Part shown: positions 20,188 through 31,619 of the stretch, piece by piece
Layout: each line of letters begins with the position of its first letter
How positions within the stretch are numbered: position 1 is the stretch's first letter
Assembly: GCA_003008705.1 (NCBI GenBank)
Contig: PDUO01000005.1
Span: forward strand, 1,602,827-1,666,826
Length of the DNA stretch: 64,000 bases
Reading direction: 5' to 3'
From: Pezicula radicicola
Lineage: Eukaryota > Ascomycota > Leotiomycetes > Helotiales > Dermateaceae
The notes under the pieces: model-generated
Seen by the model: the letters and a program-made list of their open reading frames with translations, nothing else
Told to the model about the DNA's origin: nothing
Databases searched by the model: none
Position numbers and translations under genes: made by a program

Positions 20188-21500
20188 ATGGCTGAAGGAG
20201 GAATCGATCGCAAAGCTGAGGAGCGTATGGAGTTTACGACCTCCAAGGATGTGACTGTCGCGCCTACCTTCCAGGACATGCACCTGAAAGGCAAGTTCTC
20301 TTGCGCCTTCTGATCGATGGGATAACACTGACTTTCAACCAACAGAAAACCTCCTCCGTGGTATCTACGCATACGGTTACGAGTCTCCTTCGGCGGTTCA
20401 GTCTCGTGCAATTGTCCAGATCTGCAAGGGCCGTGATACCATTGCTCAAGCACAGTCTGGTACCGGTAAAACTGCAACTTTCTCCATCAGCATGCTTCAA
20501 GTCATCGATACCGCCGTTCGCGAAACACAGGCCCTCGTCCTATCTCCCACTCGAGAACTTGCGACCCAAATCCAATCTGTAGTGATGGCTCTAGGCGACT
20601 ACATGAATGTCCAATGCCATGCATGTATTGGAGGCACAAATGTTGGAGAGGATATTCGCAAGCTTGACTACGGACAGCATATTGTTTCTGGAACCCCAGG
20701 TCGTGTTGCAGACATGATTCGCCGTCGAAATCTACGAACGCGCCACATCAAAATGCTGGTGTTGGACGAGGCTGATGAGCTTCTCAACCGTGGCTTCAGA
20801 GAGCAGATTTACGATGTCTACCGATACCTACCTCCTGCGACCCAGGTTGTTGTTGTATCTGCTACCCTGCCATATGATGTCTTGGATATGACTACCAAGT
20901 TCATGACAGACCCAGTACGCATTCTAGTAAAGCGTGATGAGTTGACACTGGAAGGCCTCAAGCAATATTTCATCGCAGTCGAGAAGGAGGAGTGGAAATT
21001 CGACACCCTTTGTGATCTTTACGATACCCTTACCATCACACAAGCAGTCATTTTCTGCAACACGCGAAGAAAGGTGGACTGGCTTACCGACAAAATGCGT
21101 GAAGCCAATTTCACAGTGTCTTCTATGCACGGAGAGATGCCTCAGAAGGAGAGAGATAGCATCATGCAAGATTTCCGCCAAGGAAACTCGAGAGTTTTGA
21201 TCTCTACGGATGTCTGGGCTCGTGGTATCGATGTTCAGCAGGTTTCCCTCGTGATTAACTACGATTTGCCAAGCAACCGTGAGAACTATATCCATCGTAT
21301 TGGTCGTTCCGGTCGTTTCGGACGCAAGGGTGTTGCTATAAACTTTGTTACTAGTGAAGACGTCAGGATCTTGCGCGATATTGAGTGTAAGTTGTTTTTG
21401 TTTTTATTCCAACCTAGATAGATTGTGCTAACCATTGACAGTGTACTACTCAACCCAAATTGACGAGATGCCAATGAATGTTGCCGACCTTCTTGCGTAG
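20188..21500 (+). CDS. FAL1: eIF4A3 / FAL1 DEAD-box RNA helicase
   Basis: Three exons: 20188-20290, 20346-21386 and 21442-21500 (400 residues, the same length class as FAL1/eIF4A3). All DEAD-box motifs are present: Q motif ([12 protein letters not shown]), I (AQSGTGKT), Ia (PTRELA), Ib (GTPGR), II (VLDEADELL), III (SAT), IV (IFCNTRR), V ([11 protein letters not shown]), VI ([13 protein letters not shown]). [20 protein letters not shown] and the C-terminus [11 protein letters not shown] point to the eIF4A3/FAL1 branch and away from eIF4A1. The protein is the exon-junction-complex core ATPase in animals and acts in 18S rRNA processing in yeast. Intron 1 (20291-20345) has a GC donor (AAAG|GCAAGT) and restores [16 protein letters not shown] 20188 is chosen by homology of MAEGGIDRK. 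Confidence 0.95.
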
Positions 21501-22836
21501 TTGATCATGAAGGCTTGGCAGAGCAGTTTGTTGAATACGGATTACGCACGTCACAGGGAAAGACATGTGGAGGAAAAGGGCACTTGGTGCAGAAGTAAGT
21601 TTCATGGACCACCTTGTTCAAAAGGCTATGGACTGACATTGGCACTTTTCCACTTAGAAAAAAATTGGAATTATACCAGACTCACGCAATTCGGTTGTTT
21701 TTGGAAGCACTGGATAAGCGACAGCCAAGTCGCTGGCGTTTCCTGACATCAGGCAACGCGGTCATTTGAGAGAAGCCTGTTAATTGTACGGTATAGCAGA
21801 CATGTAATGAAGATTAAGACAGTAAAAGTGCAGATCTCTTTCTCTGTAGAATTGCCCCGGTGAAACGTTAACATGTGCTGGCATTTCGAGATCTGCAAAT
21901 CCTATTTCTTAAGCGCTGGGTTGGCATAACTCACTGAGAGTCTACCATTGCCAATATCTATATGTTGTTCTTGGCATTCTATTTCAAAGTTTTCCTACCA
22001 CATTGCACCCTCCATAGTTTATGATCTGCTCAATAACAGGCATATTCTGGGTCAGCCTAGTAGTGACAAGCGCTAGCCAGGTGCTAAGTGCAGACACGTA
22101 TGATTAAATGAAGGTATCCAAGTCAAGTGAAAATCTCAACGAAGGTTACTAAGAGTGGTCATCTTGTAGCGCTTGTGATGGGCCGAAGGGTACAAATAAA
22201 ACCATTTATCCCAGACTCCCAATCAGATTATGTCAAATAGCTGTGTTTGGAAAGCAAGTTATCTTGTGATAAGATAACCCATGGTCGAGGCTCCAGTACG
22301 CGCCGTTAAACAGACGAGATGTTGTTGGGTATCCATGGCTATATTCAGTTATCCAAAGCCTTGGTTGGAGAACAAATTCCACTTTTTAGCCACCTCCAAA
22401 GTCGTCTTGGTGATTCGGTCAATATTATCAATGGTTTCAGGTCAGGCCGAGAAAGAGCTTAGTAGCTGCGTGAAAACATCGATTTTGGTGGATAAGTCTA
22501 TGAAATGCTATGCTAAAGTTTGATGTCTAAAAAAGTACTGATAAAAGCTTCGTGGTATTTGGAAAATCAGGCGCAACTATCCCTCCACTAAATCCATGAC
22601 GCTCAGTTCGCTGATCATCTCAAGTAGAGTCGTATCCTTCAATCCATCGAAAATCCAATGCTTTTCTAAAATTCCATGAGATCCAAATCCATGCGCTGTG
22701 TACCCAAAGTTCAGTCTTCCAAATTTTCATATCGACACTGTAGTCATAAATAACCACCGTGCAGAAGGGAAAATCGAAGACAAATCCGGACACATCGCAG
22801 CTCTTTCATCCTCAACCACCACTTCCACAAATCTCA
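21501..22836. other. Intergenic between convergent eIF4A3 and SET-domain genes
   Basis: This contains both 3' flanks. The open frame 21501-21746 directly after the eIF4A3 stop is probably 3' UTR; it has no recognised domain. No repeat or RNA gene was noticed. Confidence 0.5.
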
Positions 22837-25398
22837 TCACTTCATGTCTTCGTTACCTGTCATTGTTCCGTCCCCTTGCATTGCGTCTAACTTATCTCCA
22901 GCCTCCTTTCCCTCAGCTTCAGCGATGCTCTTAACAAGATTCCCCAAAGCTTCTTCTTGTTCCTGCGCAGCCTCTTTCGTACAAGCCTCACATCCACAAC
23001 CTCCACTAAACCACTTATTAAGTTTCTCTCTAGCCACCGCTCGTTCAGGCTTGTCAGGATCACAATGACCAATATAACTGATCTTGCATTCCTCTCCCTT
23101 CTTGATATCTCTCTTGGCAGAAACCGTCACAGTGCTACTTCCGGGTCTAAACCAAGCTTCCCTCGTAGCCTCAACAATACAAAAGCCTTCTGGGACTTCA
23201 TCGGTGTTGAAATAGCCGTGGGATAACCAGTCGCAGTTTGGCATGCAGGAATGGTTGATCATTAGGTATTGGGAGTTTATGTTGATGATATTGGCTGCTG
23301 TACCTAAGGACTTGTCTGTTGGTGGTCGTGACTGGTTTGCATTGTTATCGATACGCCAGAGTATGGTTTGAATTACTTCGGGTGTCCAAATACTGGTTGT
23401 GAAGGGATCGATGTTGAGAAGCATCAGACTACGTGTTGGTGCAACCACATTTGAGAAGAATTGCCATTGGGTGTATGAAGGGAGGAGTTGATCTGGTTCT
23501 GGGTAATTTGCTACCATGCGAGCGACGATGTGGTGTTTCAATGGATGCATCATGTTGATCTTGGATCCTTTGGTTGGGACATCTGTGATTATACCGGCTA
23601 GCATTCGGAGGAAGAGTCCTGGGTGCCAACGGGAACTGATGGTTGGGTCTTTTGGAAGCGACTTTTCGTTGAATAACCAGGATATGTCTTTTCCGCAAAG
23701 GACTCTGTGATAACCCTTAATTGCAGCATCGTAGCAAGCTTTGCTGCAGTAAGCGACATCTTGACAGCATTTTGGACGGATGATGTCTCTGGGTGATAGA
23801 ACTCGAAGGATTGCTTGGCAGGCATCGCATCTCTGTAAGGTATTCGTTGGTATCTGTTTGGATTTCATTAGTATATCCTCAAAAGCAATGTGGGTTAACT
23901 TTGAAGAAAATGACTCAAATGGTTAGGGTAAACTTACATCTGAACAGAATGTATTTACAGTGGTATCGACCATGATCAGCTCATCCTTCTTGATGTCTCT
24001 CGCGGCAAAGACACCCAAAGGGCCAACATCAGCATTCTTACCTACAATGGCCGTTGTGGGTTTCGCGTCTCCGAAGACGCACGGTCTGACTTCAGAATTA
24101 CCAGTACCAAAGTTCTTGTTGATCTTTCGCACCAAAGTCGGTATTCTGGTATAAAGTGCTTCATCCAACCAACCATACTTTTGGACGAAGATTCTTCCCG
24201 TCTTAGACACATCAGATGATGACACTGATGTATCTCCACCAATTTCTTCCTTAACCTTAGCACACCGATCGAGATAAGCCTCTCTCAGCCATTTCTTCTT
24301 AAACAACAAATCCGAATCCCTGGGAAAGACAGTCAATCCCTTCTCAGCCATCTTAATCCCATCCCAATAAGCCTCACAACCCAGAAACCCAGCGAGTATC
24401 TCCTGATAAGCTTTGCGATGCAAGCTATCTAATTCATCATCAATCATGGGATTTGATGTTGAGCCAATTCCAAGAGCAACGGTGAATCTGACGAAATCTC
24501 CAAGGTTGGTTGGGTATGTTGGTTCTTCTTGGATGCCGAGGCCGGCTTGGATGAGAAGGAGGGCTTTATATGCTGATGCGGTTGCAATGTCGGAGAATCC
24601 GAGTTGTTGATCGCATTCTGCTAGTTCGAGCCAGCCGGTTGGGTGGTAGGGTGCTAGAGAGATTAATTTGACTAGGTGTTTACGGTAAGCTGGGAGGTTG
24701 AGCTCATCGAGGACGCCCTGAAAATTTGAAGTCAGTACAGGTTTAGAGTGATTTCTGAGTTTTATGGATATCATGAATGTGCAGTGTCTCAAAGTTAATC
24801 TCAGAGGTTACGAGGGAAAGGAAAGGAAGGGGGTGAGAATGAGAAAACTACTTACTGAAGCTTGACGTTTGATACGTTCTTCAAACCCTAGGAATGAAGT
24901 ACCCAACCACTCATACTTGACCTTGGACATATCAATGTCCTCATCCTCATCAACATCAGTGTCAAGCTCCTCAAGAGCATCGACTGCCGAATCCATCATA
25001 TCGATATTCTTAGTCGAGTCCTCGGCTTTATCATTCTCAGCGGCGGATAATGATAAAGAAGAATTTGGTCCATTAGCATTATCTGTGACTGAATCCAAGG
25101 TTTTTTTATCCAAGTCCATTTTCTCGTTATGCAAGTTGCCGATTGTTGTGTTTGTTGTTTGCACTTCGGTCCAAATTGGCGAAGCGAGGGAGGGTACTTC
25201 ATTGTGAATATTTTGAGCACGGTTCTCTGCGATGTCTGCGGTTCCCATTTCGGCTTTACAGTTGTTGATCATCTGCGGCGAGTTTTTTGATAGGTGAATT
25301 AACTGTGGTGAGGGAGCGTCGGTTGTGGTTCGTTTAGGGGTATGTGGTGGTGTGGCCATGGCGCTGTTTATAGCTGCGTTTGTTGGTTTTGTTTCCAT
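22837..25398 (-). CDS. SET/MYND-type protein methyltransferase-like with TPR-like region
   Basis: Three exons: 25398-24856, 24717-23938 and 23853-22837 (779 residues). The order is: a low-complexity acidic N-terminus (DTDVDEDEDIDMSK near its end); a helical, TPR-like region (LAPYHPTGWLELAECDQQLG); and SET-N (PLGVFAARDIKKDELIMVDT). A zinc-binding MYND-like insert follows (CDACQAILR, CCQDVAYCSKACYDAAI..HRVLCG), then the SET core NINSQYLMINHSCMPNCDWL, which holds the NHSCxPN motif. Next come GEECKISYIG and a post-SET Cys cluster (GGCGCEAC). This is the SMYD-like layout of lysine methyltransferases. The fungal subfamily's substrate is unknown. Splicing in phase 0 at both introns restores the TFCSD-IPTNTLQRCDAC junction. 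ATG 25359 is an alternative start. All SET-core motifs I checked are present, so activity is plausible. Confidence 0.87.
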
Positions 25399-25589
25399 GG
25401 CTGTTGATGATGCTTAAGTATGTTTTTGGAAGATACTTTGATGTTGTAAGTTGTTGTATGGTTATGCGGTGGATGATACTGCGCTTTTTGAATGCCGAAG
25501 TCGTCGGGTGGGAGTTGTTTGGTGAGGTAGAGATTATTTGCTAGAGAGAGGACTTGTTTAGTATAGTGGATTTGTTTGAGAAAATAATG

Positions 25590-26560
25590 AAGGATCTGAT
25601 ACCCGCGGATGATGATCAATAACAAACGTTGTGGTTCTTGAAGAGGTGGAGGTGTTGGTGAATGGAAGTGTTTGTGGAGAAGGGAAAGGAGATATTTATA
25701 GTCTTGCGGATGATAACTTACAGTGGTGATGCTGCGATTCTTGGAAATGGCTACCTCCTGGCAGTTCAACGCAGATGATGAGATAATCTTGTTGTGGAAG
25801 ACCTTAGGTGGAAGAGTTTGGGGGAATAGTTTTAGGCGGGAAGCGTTGAATTGTAAGGACCCGTTGTAGAGTGGGAGATGTTTAGTTGGGTGGTAGACTT
25901 GTTGAGATACAAGAAAGCACTTGAGATCTTGCAGATGATAACTTACAACTGTGAATTCTGCGTTCTTCCAAAAGCCTCTTTGCAGTTCAGCGCAGATTAT
26001 GAAATAATCTTGTCGTCGAAGTCTCTAGGGGGAAAGGGTAGAATCTTATGAGCCTGTTCTCGTGCGAGGGGTTGTTTAGTCGAGTGAGCAGGTGTAGGGA
26101 GACAAGAAAGTACTGAGGATCTTGCGGATGATAACTTACAGCAGTTAATTCCGCTTGGTGTGCGGTTCTTGGAAAAGGATCTTTGCAGTTCCGTGCGGAT
26201 TATGAAATAATTCTGATGTGGAAGTGTTTGCTGGAAAAAGAGCCGAATAGTAAGGGCCTGTTACAAACCGGGGCGTTGTTAAATAGAGTGGAAGACTTGT
26301 GGGGAGACAACAAAGTACTTGGAATCTCGCGGATGATGAATTATGACAATGAGAGGTGGCTGTTGCTGGCCGTGTGGAGTTGCTAGGAGAAGGATTGCTT
26401 CGAGGGGGAGATATTTGTGTAGTCTGTGGATTATGACTTTTGACAGTGAATCCGGGTGGTTCTTGGGAAGGGACCGCTGGAGTTTGACGCAGATGATAGT
26501 GTGTTCCCTAGAGATAAGATTCTGCTGCAGGAGTTGGCGGAATAGTATAGCGGGTACTAA
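25590..26560. repeat. Degenerate ~200-bp tandem repeat, 3-5 units
   Basis: The anchor tcttgcggatgataacttac recurs at about 25702, 25926 (one change), 26120 and, more diverged, 26325 (tctcgcggatgatgaa). Spacings are 224, 194 and 205 bp. Each unit also carries a ttcttgg(a)aa.. block, then a gcagttc(a/c)gcgcagatgat-like block, and a tail resembling gtggaagacttgt...gagacaagaaagtact. Weaker partial units flank both ends (about 25592 and 26418). It lies in the upstream region or leader of the SET-domain gene. Confidence 0.75.
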
Positions 26561-28057
26561 AGAATGATTCTTGGGAGCTATTGCAGAAGCGTCGGCTTTG
26601 GGGAAGATTGATGTTTTGGTTGAGGCGGCGTTTGCTACCGAGGATGTTTGACTAAAGGGGGGTTACTTGGCTCGCAGAGAATGAGATGTTTCTAGGAGTC
26701 TCTCGTGCTTTACAAAAAACTAAATTGTAATACCGAATTAAGAATAAAGAGCTATGAAGTCGTACTGTTCAGAAGGTCGAGGTGTTGGAAAATGGGGTTA
26801 CTCTGGCGAGGAAAGCTCGTTTTGTAGGTTACTCTGAAGACCCAGGAGGGTGAATCAAGAGGTCATTGTCAGCAGCAACTCCTCAAAGCCGAGAGTATTA
26901 TAAACGTTAGTAAACAGGATGTTTACTGATGCCTCGCGTAAAGGAGACCTATTTTAGTAAATGATGTGTTTGATGGACGGAGAGCAAGGCCATAAAGCGG
27001 AACGAGGCAAAGAGACAACATCGGGATATAACATGGGGCAGATGATCATAAGCCACTCACTTTATGTTTTTGTGTCGCAGATCTTGTGGCACTTGAATGA
27101 GATGTCTATAGAGTAGTATTACAGCGGAGTTGTGTATAATAAGAGGAAATATGCCTTTTACTAGAGAACGAGTTTGTGTGTATGAGAATGCAAAAGGACT
27201 CCTCCGATGATAATATGCTCGGAAAATGTAGGATACAGATAACCTGTTCACCGCCCAGATGTCGAAAAAAGTAGATGGTACATTTAAAAAAAATATTAAA
27301 GCAACGTAGTCATTTAGTGAGGCAACAGCAGGGTGCTCTGTTAGAATAAGATCTCACAAAAGATACATTGTGATAACATCCAACGTAAATTAATGTCTTG
27401 ATCTACGAGTAGGTGGCTTGGGCAAGTCTCGTAACTTATGGATTCAAAAAAAGAGGGAATTATGTTAGGTCTATCGATGCGAGTGAGCGAAATACATGCA
27501 GGTAAGTTGTACCCACAGCCATATAACAAGCAGAGCTGTGGCGGATGACCATGAGTTATCTTTGCATTGCTGCGGGACGTTAGTGTCAAGTAAGCAAAGC
27601 GAGGTATTTGGATTCCCTTGGTAAACCTGGCGGTGGGTCATAGTATCTTACTCGTACCTTTTTGCCTGCCGGAAGATTGGTTGAGAAGCATTATGGCCGT
27701 CTGTTGTAAAGAGTAGCGGCGAACAATGTAGGAAAATCAAGAGATGAAAGCACCTAAAAAAAAAAGTGCTAGGGGATACGAAGGCGTTTGGTAGAGATAC
27801 CCTAATTAAGTTACTGGGACTGATAAGAGCTTAGACAAAAATGAGGTTCTACAATACGGCGGAGAATGATTTAGGAAACCTAAAAACCGAAATCGTTGTG
27901 AGTAAAGAAATTCTGCTTGTTGGAGTCTCCAGTGTATGTAATGATGATATATCAATAGAAGGGCTAATGTTGTCAGGCAATGGAAATTAATCAAAATATT
28001 TCAAATGTTGCCAGAGGCTTCAAATTCCGTTTGCTTGGCACTAGCCATTATACCTTA

Positions 28058-28154
28058 TGAATTAGTTTATAAGAGATCATTCTGACTTGGGTAGCTCACT
28101 TAATTTGAGTAACTCACTTGTTCTAATCAAAATGATCTCTTAAAACCCAATTTG
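28058..28154. mobile_element. MITE-like element with TTACTCAA core, copy 2
   Basis: The left arm TGAATTAGTTTATAAGAGAT continues as CATTCTGACTT. It is matched by the reverse complement of the right arm, CAAATTGGGTTTTAAGAGAT continuing CATTTTGATT. The centre is gctcacttaatttgagtaac then tcacttg, the dispersed motif in inverted orientation. TA at 28056-57 and 28155-56 could be a target duplication. It is the same architecture as 11325-11436, with arms that resemble that copy. Confidence 0.6.
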
Positions 28155-28489
28155 TACGGTACTTGAGTTTTGCCTAGGGTTTGCTTAGGGTATACCTAGC
28201 GACTTATTGATTGTGGTGGAGATTTCTAGCAAAAGATATTTTATTTCTATGGCGAGGAGTGATGAATAGGTTTCAGATATCATTCCCAGGCGTCCTAAAA
28301 ACACCTTTTTAGCAATTCTATTGTGGTTGTTTAACCGTCGGTAGAAACCCCAGAACTTTACCATTTTATTTTGTTGCCACAAGGAATATCTTGTTTTGGA
28401 AAGCTCATGGATGATGCATGCATGAGGCACTTGGTAAAAGAAGTGCTGTGGAAAGTCCTAAGGCCGAGATAAAGTAAATGAAATACCTC

Positions 28490-28526
28490 GTTCAAGTCAG
28501 TTACTCAAGTCGAGTCAATTACTCTA
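28490..28526. repeat. TTACTCAA-type repeat
   Basis: This reads ttcaagtcagttactcaagt then cgagtcaattactctat, two degenerate units of the dispersed family in gene-free DNA. Confidence 0.65.
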
Positions 28527-29124
28527 TTCTCATCGAAACTAACAATTAAAACAAATGCTCCCTTACCCGAAAAGTATGCGCAGCAGATATTTTAAACTTG
28601 CTGTACTCAAATAACCTTGCCAGTGACTGCACTATGTACCGTGCTTTGCGTCCATGACAGTGTGGTCTATTTAAACCTCATAGCTCATGAAACTATTCAA
28701 GACTAGCTGAATCATCCACATGGAGCTTACAGGACGTATAACAACCCATAACCGCTTGATTCTATGGCCTAGAAAGATCTTGTTAATACCAAAAATGGTA
28801 TGCATTATAATAATTACTAGCGGCCCTTCCTTCAATTCCGTCGTAATAGACCGCTCTTCGAAACTAGTTAGAGTACTCCGCTGTCGTAGAGCTGCTTTTC
28901 AAATTATACATCCCAACCAATAAAGACCGAATACAGTATAATATATCGTACTGCTATTATAGCTACATCTAAGAGTATGGATTCAGAGCACACGACTGCT
29001 GTTCCATATCTGAAGCTTAGAAATTGCTATGCTTGCCTTTAACCTGTAACTATATTTCATCCAGGAACATACACTTCCATGTTCTTCTCTTCGTAGGATA
29101 GGATAAAAAGATATTCAAACTATC

Positions 29125-29733
29125 TTATTTTCCTGAGTACAGTGCGAGTGGATGCTTTACAGTGCATAGACTGCTCGAAAGTACACCCACAAAAAAGTCA
29201 TAAAATTGACTCCCACGGAAACCTCCCAAAATTCTAGTACTCCAGTCCCAAAAGTTGGAAGCTTGACACTCTGACCATGCCAAGTTGATTTTCAGATGTC
29301 GAATTTCCTCTCTGTAATAGGTGACACGAAAGAAAGCCTCGAAATTATGGACTTCCTGGGCATTATCTTCTTCGTTATTGCTTATATAATTCCATGGCCC
29401 TGATTGCTTGCCTCCATGGATGAAGCCATATTGAAACAAAAGACAGTAGTTTCTGGATCGAATATACCAACGGCAGGACGTGGACTTCGCTTCAACCAAG
29501 GTTTGGTAATAAACCATTTTTTCAACCTCATCTCGTGCCTGTCTACAGGTCTGCGACAGCCTACTTAAAGTACTGGTATTTTCTGTTCGGAAGTCTTTTC
29601 CGATATCGAATACTCTCGCGTCCTGTCTATCCAACACAGACTCTGCAGTTTCTTCTTCCTTAATAACATGGGCTGAGCGCGGAATCGTCTTGCACATTGT
29701 TCGATCGTGTATGATGTATTCGAAGATAGTCAT
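29125..29733 (-). CDS. Hypothetical protein, F-box/2EXR-like fungal type
   Basis: An open frame of 202 codons starting at ATG 29733. MTIFEYIIHDRTM resembles the start of fungal F-box-like or 2EXR proteins, where a conserved LPxELRLxIxEYI block occurs. Later LSQTCRQARDEVEKMVYYQT is the typical second motif of such proteins (cultural relatives of 'LLxTCRQIRxE'). The leading LPxELR part is not in frame. It may be on an upstream exon (an open stretch exists at 29983-29735) or may have been lost. If real, these proteins are usually adaptor-like and of unknown function. It sits alone in a gene-poor region, so it could also be a decaying fragment. Confidence 0.4.
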   Translation of the reverse strand: MTIFEYIIHDRTMCKTIPRSAHVIKEEETAESVLDRQDARVFDIGKDFRTENTSTLSRLSQTCRQARDEVEKMVYYQTLVEAKSTSCRWYIRSRNYCLLFQYGFIHGGKQSGPWNYISNNEEDNAQEVHNFEAFFRVTYYREEIRHLKINLAWSECQASNFWDWSTRILGGFRGSQFYDFFVGVLSSSLCTVKHPLALYSGK

Positions 29734-30502
29734 GAGGATGTAGAATTACAATCTTGCAAGAAATGGCGAGTCTGTTCCTATAACTTGTGTTCATTGCTGC
29801 GGTGAAGACTTTTGACATCAGTTGATTGTAGTAATTGGAAGGAAACGGAAGGACCATAAATGCGCTGGAAATTAGCTGTATGCGACGGGAAAAAAGACAA
29901 GTTACCGTCTTAACGAAGCTAACCTTTAGAACTGCAAAGACTAGTACCTTACAGAAATGACAAAACCACCTTAGTTGGTGCAAGTGCGGAAGCTACTTTA
30001 CACCATTTACTTGCGGTAGGAAATTGCTTATATAGAATTACTGGGAAAAAAAAGACTTGTTCAAATTGAGTGAGTTGCTCATGAAAGCCAGTTATGTCAG
30101 GCTATTTTAGTACTTTAGTATCCCAACTTCAATTCTATGGCAAGAGTACTTGGAAGAATATATCTCGCTAATCCAACTAGTATAGGGGGTGTAGATATGC
30201 AAGTTGTCAACCTGTGTGGACGAGGTCAAATGTTTCGCCGAACATATAGCATTCCAACATGGAAGAAATATCAGCCCAAACAAAATTTATTGCTATGCTA
30301 GGTTCAATCCATGTTCCCACTTCGTATCAAGTTGTTAAGAATTGGAGTCGATCATGTGACTAAGAAGCAACATCTAGCACCTTTCCATATCTGGAATAGC
30401 CTGGCTTCTTACCTCAACCTCACTGTAGAATTGGAAGCGACCAAACAACTCTTTCCTACTTAGAATCGTCGCTCAACTCTTGCTTTCTCATGTGCTGGCG
30501 GT
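29734..30502. other. Intergenic
   Basis: Spacer with one degenerate TTACTCAA copy at 30060-30083 (tcaaattgagtgagttgctc). The open frame 29983-29660 overlapping its left part may include an upstream exon of the gene at 29733 but is not supported as a separate gene. Confidence 0.45.
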
Positions 30503-30814
30503 CTATCTTTGCTTCCCTCCAGCAGCTGTTAAGATAGCTCGAATTCCGTCGTGTCCACCTGCAAGTGCATAGTCCAATGGGCTATCTCCCGCTGCGTCCC
30601 TCGCATTTACATCAGCGCCTTTGTTAAGCAACAGCTTAACGACCGTAGGCTGTTTCTTCTCCACAGCCATATGCAATGGTGTAGCCGTCTTAAGATTCTC
30701 GGATGCTCTCACGTTGACCTCAATAGGAACCCTGCTTTCAAGTAACATCTGCATGATCTCGTAGTTGCCGCATCTTGTTAAGAAGTCAATCGAAAAGGAG
30801 GCCGCCTTATGCAT
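30503..30814 (-). pseudogene. Ankyrin-repeat fragment
   Basis: About 103 codons. From CGNYEIMQMLLESRVP onward there are two to three ankyrin repeats (TPLHMAVEKKQPTVVKLLLN, then KGADVNARDAAGDSPLDYAL and AGGHDGIRAIL), ending at a normal stop. The first ~15 codons (MHKAASFSIDFLT) are the antisense of the HET-like frame on the other strand. The natural 5' part of this gene is therefore missing, and the apparent start is probably an artefact of a rearrangement. Ankyrin arrays of this kind normally form the C-terminus of fungal HET or STAND proteins. I call it a fragment, but a short free-standing ankyrin protein cannot be excluded. Confidence 0.55.
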
Positions 30815-31619
30815 AAACCGAAATGGTCAATTCAGCATCAGAGAGTCGGGATATACCGTCATGTCTCATGTCTGGGGAGAAACAATGGGTTGGCAGACAC
30901 CAAATGCATGGGGGCCAGTCGACTTGTCATTGCGCAAAATGGGAATTTCGAGGGTGCATTTCCTCCGGTTCTTCGACTGATGTGAAGCGGAGTGGATCTT
31001 GGTCGATGTGATTGCCATGCCAGAAGTCCTCGAGGATATGACTGCGTCGGAAAAGGACGAAATCGAAAAGCTTAGGGTTGGCATAATAAATACTCTACAC
31101 TCAATATACACAAAAGCCGATCAGTTGGTGGTCCTCGACACGCTGTTACTCCGCCTCAGAACCAGGAGTCCAGTAGATGTTGCCGCCATTCTGGGCTTGA
31201 GTTTTTGGATGACAAGAGTATGGACCTTTATCGAAGCTAAACTGGCGAAGAAAGTTATTCTCAAAACCAGCGACTTTAGTTTTGACCTTGATAAGATCAT
31301 CGAGTTCTTTGGTAAGAATGTCATGAACGACGAACAACGATACTATGCACTCCTCAGGCGTCTCTGGCCTCTACGTGACGAAGCACTTAGTGCATATCCC
31401 TCAAGCACCCGGATGGAGATTGCTTACTACGGATGTGAGGGCCGCTTCACTGATGTTGATATCGATCAAGCGAGAGCTCTATTTCCTCTACTGGATTTGA
31501 AGTGGGAGTATGGTTGGACTTTGCAACAGGGACTGGCGAAGATTGTGAGAGCGTTCCCGGCGGAGGGGGAATGGGTAAAGAAGTGGTGTGAATATCGCTC
31601 TATTGAATTTGAGGTTTGA
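30765..31619 (+). pseudogene. HET-type (heterokaryon incompatibility-like) gene, truncated, in-frame stop
   Basis: The frame begins KKSIEKEAALCINRNGQF and runs through ESGYTVMSHVWGETMGWQTP, a HET-domain signature. It reaches HFLRFFD and is then broken by TGA at 30978-30980. It resumes in the same frame with CEAEWILVDVIAMPEVLEDM and continues openly to 31619. HET-family relatives read FxRCEAEW at this point, so TGA most simply replaces an Arg CGA by one C-to-T change. The 5' end overlaps the antisense ankyrin fragment and the usual upstream part is absent. HET proteins trigger incompatibility cell death; this copy is probably dead unless the stop is read through or was a sequencing error. Confidence 0.6.

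Larger units (their letters stand above)
25399..29124. other. Gene-poor region with degenerate tandem repeats
   Basis: About 3.7 kb upstream of the SET-domain gene. The first kilobase is a degenerate tandem repeat (see 25590-26560). The remainder contains only short open frames without recognisable domains, an inverted-repeat element (28058-28154) and a repeat copy at 28490-28526. I see no gene here. Confidence 0.55.

Noticed and set aside
21501..21746. 81-codon open frame right after eIF4A3
   Set aside because: It begins at the base after the stop codon and has no domain; most likely 3' UTR.
25368..25769. 133-codon open frame (minus) upstream of the SET gene
   Set aside because: It overlaps the SET gene's start in another frame and part of the tandem repeat. 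Low-complexity His/Pro/Gln composition suggests leader DNA.
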